Assembly: GCF_027533505.1 (NCBI RefSeq)
Contig: NZ_JAPZUB010000022.1
Coordinates: 1 to 44,780, forward strand
DNA from: Flavobacterium sp.
GTDB lineage: Bacteria > Bacteroidota > Bacteroidia > Flavobacteriales > Flavobacteriaceae
Direction of reading: 5' to 3'
Length of the DNA stretch: 44,780 nucleotides
Positions within the stretch are counted from its first letter, which is position 1. Each line of letters starts with the position of its first letter. Below the pieces are notes generated by a model. That model was not told the origin of the DNA. It was given only the letters and a program-made list of their open reading frames with translations, and did no database searches. The position numbers and the translations under genes are program-made. This document shows positions 24,192-32,714 of this stretch, in pieces.

Positions 24192-25928
24192 ATGAAATAC
24201 TGTATCACCCTCCTTGCCTTGTGCATCGCCCCAATGGTTTGTTCTCAGTCGTATGGAGAATTTAAAGTACACCCCAACGGTCTCATTTATTCCCCAGCAG
24301 CCGTTGGAAAATTGAAACATATTGTTGATTCCTTGAATTTGAAGTTCAAAGTATGTGATTTCAGTAAGCGATTTCAAAGTTTGCCCCAAGCCCAAGGGTA
24401 CTATGTGACTTTAGAAGGCACGCGATGCAAAGAAGCTTTGGCCGATATGAAAGCAGGCATGGCTCCTGAAACGTTTAGGCAAAAATACCCCACAGAAACC
24501 TATGCCAAGTTGCCTCTTTACGAAAAACGCTATACGGATTACGACAAAAAACCCATGATTACTTGGCAAATGTTGGACATAGAGCACAATGATCAACATG
24601 GTTTGGAACTGCCAATGGCCGATTATCAAACCCAATTTAAAGAACCTCTAGTTCAACAATGGGTGTACTCTTATGAGGTTTGGGATTATGACAAAAGTGA
24701 ACACCTCACCGCCATCTATTTTACATCCGCACCCACAAGGATTACGTTACCCGACAACTATTCTAGAGCCATACAATATGCCTTGTGTATGATTGATACC
24801 ACGCAATCGGTGATATTGGCAGATCGAGATCAATTTCAACGTTTTGAACGTAAGCACACCAAAGCTTTTTCAAGTTTTTGGAACTATTTGGAAAAAAAGT
24901 ATCCTCGGGCCAAATCACGGCCTTTCAACTACGAATTGGAATTTACATTGCATCAATTAAATAATGACGAAACGCCCGATACCACGGCGGCTTATCCATT
25001 TGATGTTGCCGAAGAAGTTGACTACACGGGAATTGATACTACGGCTGTCGATACCACTGCTGTCGATACTGCAGTGATGGTGGTTGATTCGGTGGCTTTG
25101 CCCATTGAACCCGACAAGCCCTCACGGATGTATCGACGATTACAACGAATGTCCAAAGAAGAGCGGCAAAAATTGATGGCTGAAAATGAGGCGAATTATC
25201 GGTACAATTATGTACAGGATAGTATTTGGGAATCCCATTTGGCCGAACGGGTTCAAACACTTTATGCTACTGACAAAAAATTCAAAAGTTTATTGCACAA
25301 TGCGTATGAAGAGGCCAAAAGCCAAAATAATTCCAATACCGATTTGGAGCGCGTAGTTGCTTGGACCCTTGGCGGACGGGAAGCGTTGGAAATGAAACGC
25401 CGCCGTCGCGTTGTTGGCGGCTGTAGTATGGATCAAGGTCCGCGTATCCACGCTCAAGAAATTGCGGTATTGGCTGCAGAGACGACCCATTGGGAAATCT
25501 TTTTACGCAGTCATTTAGACATCATGAACGATCGTTTTGATCGGGTGAGTGATGGGAGTTATGCCTATGCGGGTCGGAAAACCTACATCCGTGAATTGGA
25601 GGTCTTAGATATCAATCTCACCGATTTGCTGGTGGGCATTACCTTGCGTATTGATGATGCTTCGCCCCATCATTATTTCAGTTCGATCAGTCGTATAGGA
25701 CGTGCATTGGCCGAGTCTCAAAATCGTGAGCCTATAGAGAAAACAATGTTAGCAGCCGTCACCGCTTCTGATTTGGATATATACAACCGACAATTGTTTT
25801 ACTACTTATATCTGAATTATGTATACAATTTGCCTGAGTTGGCTCAACGGGAAGCAGCAGGCGCCCAATTGAATGCTGTCTTGGCGTCCTTGCCTTTTGC
25901 CGCGAAAGGGTATGTGAAGAAGGAGTGA
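24192..25928 (+). CDS. Exported protein of unknown function
   Basis: 578-residue protein not recognised. The N-terminus is a signal peptide (MKYCITLLALCIAPMVCSQ). An N-terminal region up to about residue 255 is followed by a low-complexity acidic Thr/Val/Asp linker (DTTAVDTTAVDTAV near 280). Next is a highly charged helical stretch (RMSKEERQKLMAENEANYR) and a C-terminal region of ~190 residues that begins near VVGGCSMDQGPRIHAQE. No catalytic motif, membrane anchor or sorting domain is apparent. It lies 21 nt after the Gre-like gene and may be co-transcribed with it. Confidence 0.8.
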   Translation: MKYCITLLALCIAPMVCSQSYGEFKVHPNGLIYSPAAVGKLKHIVDSLNLKFKVCDFSKRFQSLPQAQGYYVTLEGTRCKEALADMKAGMAPETFRQKYPTETYAKLPLYEKRYTDYDKKPMITWQMLDIEHNDQHGLELPMADYQTQFKEPLVQQWVYSYEVWDYDKSEHLTAIYFTSAPTRITLPDNYSRAIQYALCMIDTTQSVILADRDQFQRFERKHTKAFSSFWNYLEKKYPRAKSRPFNYELEFTLHQLNNDETPDTTAAYPFDVAEEVDYTGIDTTAVDTTAVDTAVMVVDSVALPIEPDKPSRMYRRLQRMSKEERQKLMAENEANYRYNYVQDSIWESHLAERVQTLYATDKKFKSLLHNAYEEAKSQNNSNTDLERVVAWTLGGREALEMKRRRRVVGGCSMDQGPRIHAQEIAVLAAETTHWEIFLRSHLDIMNDRFDRVSDGSYAYAGRKTYIRELEVLDINLTDLLVGITLRIDDASPHHYFSSISRIGRALAESQNREPIEKTMLAAVTASDLDIYNRQLFYYLYLNYVYNLPELAQREAAGAQLNAVLASLPFAAKGYVKKE

Positions 25929-26015
25929 GGTGTAAAGATTGTGAAACACCATATTAATTGGATTTTTGCCTTCAATTTATGAGGAGAATAAAGTGTTGTA
26001 TCAGGATTAAAGAAT

Positions 26016-26056
26016 GCCTCTTTTTTGCAATAAAAAAGCAAGATTGAGGCCTTTTA
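26016..26056 (+). terminator. Possible terminator after the 578-residue protein gene
   Basis: GCCTC (26016-26020) can pair with GAGGC (26046-26050), with an internal T6/A6 pairing, followed by CTTTTATATTT. The loop is loose, so support is modest. Confidence 0.35.
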
Positions 26057-26113
26057 TATTTCAATAATTAGATAGATTTTTTTTATTTTTATATATATTT
26101 ATTCGGATTTCTA

Positions 26114-26141
26114 GTACGGACAGGTCGCGACCTGTCCGTAC
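26114..26141. repeat. REP-like perfect 28-nt palindrome
   Basis: A perfect palindrome, GTACGGACAGGTCG joined to CGACCTGTCCGTAC, sits upstream of the RAYT transposase gene. A 24-nt near copy with two mismatches occurs inside that gene at 26383-26406. Palindromes next to RAYT genes are the expected substrates of these transposases. Confidence 0.85.
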
Positions 26142-26248
26142 ATATCGATAAAATATCTATAAAATATCTATAAAATATCGATAAAATATCTATAAAATAT
26201 CTATAAAATATCGATTTTATATCCATTAATATCCATTAATATCCATTC
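26142..26248. repeat. 11-nt and 10-nt tandem arrays upstream of the RAYT gene
   Basis: Seven contiguous 11-mers (26142-26218) of ATATCKATAAA, where K follows the order G,T,T,G,T,T,G, so the true unit is 33 nt. The last copy ends in TTTT. Three 10-mers ATATCCATTM follow (26219-26248). The array starts at the base after the palindrome and ends 16 nt before the transposase ATG. Confidence 0.9.
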
Positions 26249-26264
26249 AAATTCAATATAAGCC

Positions 26265-26843
26265 ATGAGAAAAAGAAAATCCAATCGATTAAAAGGGTAT
26301 GATTATTCTAGGAATAATTTATATTTCGTTACAAATTGTGTAAAAAATAATTTGTGTTGTTTGGGGAATGTGATTCCCATTGGGACAGGTCACGACCTGT
26401 CTGTACAAGTACAAGATTGCCAATCGCATCATCCAAGATTCTTTAATTCCAAATCGGATCTTCCCAATAAAGGGTATACGGTGGCCTTAAATCAATATGG
26501 TTTAATCGTTCAGGAAAAGATTAATTGGTTGATGAGTACCTATCAATATGTAGTTATTCATTCAAGTGTGGTTATGCCTAATCATTTTCATTTCATCATT
26601 GAAATCGATAGCCAGCGTGTAAAAGATAATGCTGTAAAGATAAAATCCCTTTCAAGTTTGATGGGAGCTTTGAAAACGACAACTTCCAAGCTCATTCACG
26701 AGGCTGGTTTTGAGGATTTTGCCTGGCATCGCTCTTTTCATGACCATATCATTCGCAATGATTTGGAATTCCATAGAATTTCGCATTACATCGCTATGAA
26801 TCCTCAAAAATGGGCACTCAATAAATTTTACTCCAAAGTGTAA
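26265..26843 (+). CDS. REP-associated tyrosine transposase (RAYT, Y1/HUH family)
   Basis: 192-residue single-strand transposase of the IS200-like Y1 (HUH) group. The HUH motif is in VVMPNHFHFIIEID. The C-terminal WHRSFHDHIIRNDLEFHRISHYIAMNPQKW is the family signature, and its tyrosine in HYIAMNP is the likely nucleophile. Such proteins nick and join hairpin DNA and are usually single-copy domesticated genes linked to REP palindromes rather than complete insertion sequences. The segment GTGHDLSVQ is encoded by an in-frame near copy of the upstream palindrome (26383-26406), apparently inserted without breaking the frame. No left-end/right-end IS boundaries are evident. Confidence 0.88.
   Translation: MRKRKSNRLKGYDYSRNNLYFVTNCVKNNLCCLGNVIPIGTGHDLSVQVQDCQSHHPRFFNSKSDLPNKGYTVALNQYGLIVQEKINWLMSTYQYVVIHSSVVMPNHFHFIIEIDSQRVKDNAVKIKSLSSLMGALKTTTSKLIHEAGFEDFAWHRSFHDHIIRNDLEFHRISHYIAMNPQKWALNKFYSKV
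26383..26406. repeat. In-gene copy of the REP-like palindrome
   Basis: 24 nt that match 26118-26141 with two changes (G to A in the centre, C to T in the right arm). They encode GTGHDLSVQ-region residues of the RAYT in frame. Confidence 0.85.
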
Positions 26844-26867
26844 AACAATTTCGACAGGGTGGGTAGA

Positions 26868-26895
26868 GGGGCTTTAAGAACTTAAGCTTTTCCCC
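26868..26895 (+). terminator. Hairpin downstream of the RAYT gene
   Basis: GGGG (26868-26871) and CCCC (26892-26895) flank an inner pairing of GCTTTAAG with CTTAAGC. It lies 25 nt after the transposase stop and may end its transcript or mark the element's edge. There is no T tract after it. Confidence 0.35.
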
Positions 26896-27000
26896 AAAAA
26901 AAACGATGTTAACAAATTGCTTGTTGGGGAGGCGCAGGAGACTTACTTTAATTATAGGTTGGAGTAGTAGATGAATTCGATTTTTATCTACATCGGCAAG

Positions 27001-27174
27001 TTATTCTACGAGATTATGCATAGCCGTTATGCTCATGCAGATTTCAGGACGGTCAATCACCACAAAACGATATCTACATGCTATTAATGCTTCACGTTGT
27101 GCTGTTTTAATGACTGATTGTAAGTTTTGTGAGGCAATTGGCGCTTTATTTTCGTGGAGGAGGGTACGTTTTTG
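27001..27174 (-). pseudogene. Possible remnant of a coding sequence
   Basis: A 57-codon stretch on the minus strand is open between a TAG (27177-27175) and a TAA (27003-27001). Its composition is coding-like (KAPIASQNLQSVIKTAQREA, then CRYRFVVIDRPEI), but no credible start codon lies upstream. The family is not recognised. It could equally be a chance open frame. Confidence 0.25.
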
Positions 27175-27305
27175 CTATTGTGATTGGTGTAATTTTTTGT
27201 TTAATAGCAATTAATAGTGATTTATGAAGAAATGTTTTTTATGTATTTCAGAATATACTGTTTGAACGTATTTTGATTAAAGTAATGATTATGAGAATTG
27301 TATTG

Positions 27306-27341
27306 ATTTTACGTTCATTTTTGAATTTCAAAACGTAAAAT
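27306..27341. repeat. 10-bp inverted repeat upstream of asnB
   Basis: ATTTTACGTT (27306-27315) and AACGTAAAAT (27332-27341) are perfect inverted copies separated by 16 nt, with a nested TTCA/TGAA. No T run follows, so it may be an operator or a remnant hairpin rather than a terminator. Confidence 0.6.
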
Positions 27342-27467
27342 TATGTTCCTTTCATTGGATGTCGTCTTACAGATTCTTAATTATGGATACATAAAAAAAC
27401 AAGTTTGCTTAAATTATTTTTAAAAAGAGCTACAAATTGTTTTTATTTTAAATCAAATCGCGCTTAT

Positions 27468-27501
27468 TTGTTTTTAATTTACATGTAATGCTTCAATTTT
27501 G
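27468..27501 (+). promoter_or_regulatory. Candidate asnB promoter
   Basis: TTG (27468-27470), 23 nt, then CAATTTTG (27494-27501). One mismatch from TAnnTTTG, 29 nt before the asnB ATG. Confidence 0.35.
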
Positions 27502-27530
27502 CTTCCATAATAAAATAAAAGAAGACGAAT

Positions 27531-29147
27531 ATGTGTGGATTTTTAGCCATTATCGGAAAAGGAAAAGACGAACAATTAATTAAAGCCCTTTCAAAGCGTA
27601 TGGCGCATCGCGGCCCTGATGAAAGTGATATTCACGTTACTGAGCAGGGACATATTTTAAGTCACGAGCGCTTGTCCATTATAGATTTGCATTCAGGAAA
27701 ACAGCCCATTCAAGGCACAAAATCGGCTTGGATGGTTCATAATGGCGAAATTTATAACCATCATGCCTTGCGAGAAGGCGTGTTGAAAGGACATAGCTTC
27801 CGTACAAAGTCAGATTCGGAGGTGATTGTCCATTTGTATGAAGAATTTGGATACGATTTTGTCGATCAACTGGATGGCGATTTTGCTTTTGTGGTTATCG
27901 ACGGTGACAACTATATCGCGGGAAGAGACCCGTTGGGGGTAAAACCGTTGTATTATGGAATGGACGAGCGTGGTCGTATGTACTTTGCTTCCGAGATGAA
28001 AGCCTTGGCCGATCAATGCACTACATTCTCAACGTTTCCTCCGGGGCATTATTACACGCCCGAAACGGGATTTGTGAAATATTATCAACCGCAATACGAG
28101 GATTATACTGTTTGTGTAGCCGAGGTTGATTTGGCGCTGCTTCGCGAGAAACTGACCGAAGCCACCCGCAAACGCTTGATGAGCGATGTGCCTATTGGCG
28201 TATTGTTGTCGGGCGGATTGGATTCGTCCTTGACCTCGTCTATAGCTTCACGTTTACTCAAGGAACAAGGCAAATCGTTACATTCTTTTTCCATTGGTTT
28301 GGATCCCAATGCGCCAGACGCGGTAGCTGCACGAAAGGTGGCTGAATTTTTGGGAACCGAGCATCATGAAGTTCATTTTACTATTGAACAAGGAATTGAA
28401 ATTTTAGAAAAATTAGTGTGGCATCTAGAAACCTACGATGTAACCTCAATTCGGGCGAGCACGCCAATGTATTTCTTGGCCCAAGCGATAACAGCGAAAG
28501 GCATTAAAGTGGTATTGTCGGGCGAAGGAGCTGATGAAGTATTTGGAGGCTACTTGTATTTCAGAAATGCCCCGAGTACTATAGATTTTACCAAAGAAAC
28601 CATTGAACGGGTCCAGAAGTTATTTACAGCCGATTTGTTACGCGCTGATAAGTCGACCATGGCGCACGGTTTGGAAGCCCGCGTTCCGTTTTTGGATAAA
28701 GCCTTTTTGGATTATGCGATGTTGATTAAAGGCGAAGAAAAACTCCCGAAAACCTATGATGGGGTGGAGAAATACATCTTGAGAAAAGCTTTCGATACGT
28801 CCGATCAACCCTATTTACCGCAAGAAGTATTGTGGCGTCAAAAAGAACAATTTTCCGACGGCGTAGGGTACAACTGGATTGACACGCTGATTGATTACTG
28901 TTCAGCCCAAGTCACCGATGCACAAATGGAACAAGCGGCAGCATTATTCCCCTACAACACCCCAGCGACCAAAGAAGCGTATTTCTACCGCACCTTATTC
29001 CACAAACATTTTCCGCAAACGAGCGCAGCGCAAACCGTGCGCAAGTGGATTCCGAAATGGCAAGAAAATCAAGATCCGAGCGGTCGCGCCAATACAGCGC
29101 ACGTGCAAGCCGATCCCGAAATTGCGAAGACCTCATTACCGGTGTAA
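27531..29147 (+). CDS. asnB: Asparagine synthetase B (glutamine-hydrolysing)
   Basis: 538-residue cytoplasmic enzyme that converts aspartate, glutamine and ATP to asparagine, glutamate, AMP and PPi. The N-terminal class II glutamine amidotransferase domain starts MCGFLAIIG with the catalytic Cys2 exposed after Met removal. RLSIIDL and NGEIYNH are also typical. The synthetase domain has the PP-loop SGGLDSSLTSSIA near 228 and LSGEGADEVFGGY near 330. The length is close to E. coli AsnB (554), and it belongs with AsnB rather than with the longer asparagine synthase-like proteins of polysaccharide loci. Single gene with its own terminator at 29191-29222. Confidence 0.95.
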   Translation: MCGFLAIIGKGKDEQLIKALSKRMAHRGPDESDIHVTEQGHILSHERLSIIDLHSGKQPIQGTKSAWMVHNGEIYNHHALREGVLKGHSFRTKSDSEVIVHLYEEFGYDFVDQLDGDFAFVVIDGDNYIAGRDPLGVKPLYYGMDERGRMYFASEMKALADQCTTFSTFPPGHYYTPETGFVKYYQPQYEDYTVCVAEVDLALLREKLTEATRKRLMSDVPIGVLLSGGLDSSLTSSIASRLLKEQGKSLHSFSIGLDPNAPDAVAARKVAEFLGTEHHEVHFTIEQGIEILEKLVWHLETYDVTSIRASTPMYFLAQAITAKGIKVVLSGEGADEVFGGYLYFRNAPSTIDFTKETIERVQKLFTADLLRADKSTMAHGLEARVPFLDKAFLDYAMLIKGEEKLPKTYDGVEKYILRKAFDTSDQPYLPQEVLWRQKEQFSDGVGYNWIDTLIDYCSAQVTDAQMEQAAALFPYNTPATKEAYFYRTLFHKHFPQTSAAQTVRKWIPKWQENQDPSGRANTAHVQADPEIAKTSLPV

Positions 29148-29190
29148 ATAATTTTTTTCAATTAGAAGTTTAGTTTGTTTGTTTGAAAAT

Positions 29191-29226
29191 GCCTGTAGTT
29201 GCCACTGCAGGCGTTTTCTTTTTTAG
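29191..29226 (+). terminator. Terminator of asnB
   Basis: GCCTGTAGT (29191-29199) pairs with ACTGCAGGC (29204-29212), 9 bp with one G-T pair and a TGCC loop, followed by a T-rich tract. Confidence 0.9.
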
Positions 29227-31406
<2,180 letters not shown>

Positions 31407-31415
31407 CGAAATTTG

Positions 31416-31458
31416 AAAAAGGATGTCCTAGCCCCGATGGGAGTGGAAATCCTTTTTT
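31416..31458 (+). terminator. Terminator of gyrB with an AGCCCCGAT-type element
   Basis: AAAAAGGAT (31416-31424) pairs with ATCCTTTTT (31449-31457), followed by more T. The loop holds TAGCCCCGATGGGAGTGG. From memory, similar AGCCCCGAT sequences inside GGAT/ATCC stems recur in Flavobacteria, perhaps as part of the Flavo-1 RNA motif, but I could not confirm that here. Confidence 0.7.
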
Positions 31459-31556
31459 GTTTTATCCGGTTACGGTACAACAAAAAAGATTGAAACGTAC
31501 AGCGGGAATAGCTTCAAAAAATAAAAACAGTACAAACTTATTAAATACATTTTACA

Positions 31557-32492
31557 ATGAAAGTTACGATAGTAGGAGCAGGAAACGTAGGCGCAACATG
31601 TGTAGATGCGATTGCTCACCGAAGAATTGCCAGTGAAATTGTGGTCGTTGATATCAAAGAAGGCTTTGCAGAGGGGAAAGCAATGGATATCATGCAAACG
31701 CAAACGACTTTAGGATTTAATACGAAAGTAGTAGGGAGCACCAATGATTATACCAAGACAGCGGGGAGTGATGTTGTGGTGATTACATCGGGAATTCCCA
31801 GAAAACCAGGCATGACCCGTGAAGAGTTGATTGGGATTAATGCTGGCATCGTAAAAGGTGTGGCCGAACAATTGTTGGCACATTCTCCCAATGCCATTAT
31901 TGTAGTGGTTTCCAATCCTATGGACACGATGACGTACTTGACGCTGAAAGCTACAGGTTTACCTAAAAACCGAATCATCGGTATGGGGGGAGCGTTGGAT
32001 AGTTCCCGTTTTAAATATTATTTATCGCAAGCCATGGATAAGCCGGCAAATGACATTCAAGGGATGGTGATTGGTGGACATGGCGATACTACCATGATTC
32101 CGTTGACCCGTTTGGCTTCCTACAATGGTGTGCCTGTTTCGCAATTCTTATCGGAAGAAGCTTTGGCCAAAGTGGCTGCCGATACGATGGTTGGGGGTGC
32201 TACCTTAACGGGATTGCTTGGAACCTCTGCTTGGTATGCTCCAGGCGCTTCGGTAGCGTATTTGGTGGATGCCATTTTAAACGACCAAAAGAAAATGATT
32301 CCTTGTTCGGTATTTCTAGAAGGCGAATACGGTCAAAACGATATTTGTATGGGTGTGCCTTGTATTATTGGTAGAAACGGGGTAGCGCAAATTGTTGATA
32401 TCGCCTTAAATGACGCGGAAAAAGCCTTGTTTGCGAAAAGTGCCGATGCGGTTCGCGCGATGAATGGCGATTTGAAATCAATTTTAGGATAA
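31557..32492 (+). CDS. mdh: Malate dehydrogenase
   Basis: 311-residue NAD-dependent malate dehydrogenase of the LDH-like group, oxidising malate to oxaloacetate in the TCA cycle. The NAD-binding GAGNVGAT is at residues 7-14, with an Asp ending strand 2 (VVVDIKEG). Active-site elements are GIPRKPGMTREEL (substrate Arg) and VIGGHGDTTMIPL (catalytic His). The Arg in the specificity loop favours malate over lactate. It has its own terminator. No clear promoter was seen in the 150 nt upstream. Confidence 0.95.
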   Translation: MKVTIVGAGNVGATCVDAIAHRRIASEIVVVDIKEGFAEGKAMDIMQTQTTLGFNTKVVGSTNDYTKTAGSDVVVITSGIPRKPGMTREELIGINAGIVKGVAEQLLAHSPNAIIVVVSNPMDTMTYLTLKATGLPKNRIIGMGGALDSSRFKYYLSQAMDKPANDIQGMVIGGHGDTTMIPLTRLASYNGVPVSQFLSEEALAKVAADTMVGGATLTGLLGTSAWYAPGASVAYLVDAILNDQKKMIPCSVFLEGEYGQNDICMGVPCIIGRNGVAQIVDIALNDAEKALFAKSADAVRAMNGDLKSILG

Positions 32493-32516
32493 TTTATTCC
32501 TTCCGAAATAGAAATG

Positions 32517-32543
32517 AGACCGCATTTTTGCGGTCTTTTTTTT
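32517..32543 (+). terminator. Terminator of mdh
   Basis: AGACCGCA (32517-32524), TTTT loop, TGCGGTCT (32529-32536), then a run of T. A strong hairpin 25 nt after the stop codon. Confidence 0.95.
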
Positions 32544-32564
32544 AATAATAAGTGTCCAAATAAT

Positions 32565-32594
32565 TTGTTAATCATTTGGTTAATTTTATATTTG
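32565..32594 (+). promoter_or_regulatory. Promoter of secDF
   Basis: TTG (32565-32567), 19 nt, TATATTTG (32587-32594): a full match to the Bacteroidetes sigma-A consensus. It implies an untranslated leader of about 110 nt. Confidence 0.7.
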
Positions 32595-32599
32595 CACGT

Positions 32600-32714
32600 T
32601 TCAAAAAATCTGTCTGCGGGATAGACTGTTGGTTTTTTCTGAGAATCAACCGCTTAGCCTGCGATGGATGTTTTTGGTGAAGAGTTAACAAAAATTAATT
32701 AATTTTTAGGAGTA
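32600..32714 (+). promoter_or_regulatory. Structured leader of secDF with a possible 12-codon ORF
   Basis: Between the promoter and the ATG lie a 4-bp hairpin (GTCT 32612-32615, AGAC 32623-32626) and a 7-bp hairpin (GTTGGTT 32628-32634, AATCAAC 32644-32650). A small frame MDVFGEELTKIN (32664-32702) ends 12 nt before secDF. AGGAG lies only 2 nt before the secDF ATG. The regulatory meaning is unproven. Confidence 0.35.

Larger units (their letters stand above)
26844..27530. other. Gene-poor interval between the RAYT gene and asnB
   Basis: 687 nt without a supportable complete gene. It holds a hairpin at 26868-26895, a 57-codon minus-strand open stretch without a start codon (27001-27174), an 8-bp inverted repeat (TTGCTATT 27172-27179, AATAGCAA 27203-27210), a 10-bp inverted repeat at 27306-27341 and a candidate asnB promoter. 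The right half is very AT-rich. Confidence 0.6.

Noticed and set aside
26142..26248. CRISPR array or replication-origin iterons
   Set aside because: Units are 10-11 nt with no spacers. No replication initiator gene or DnaA boxes were seen nearby.
27029..27214. Plus-strand 61-codon Cys-rich frame
   Set aside because: No recognisable family, atypical composition and no initiation context. The opposite strand looks slightly more coding-like.
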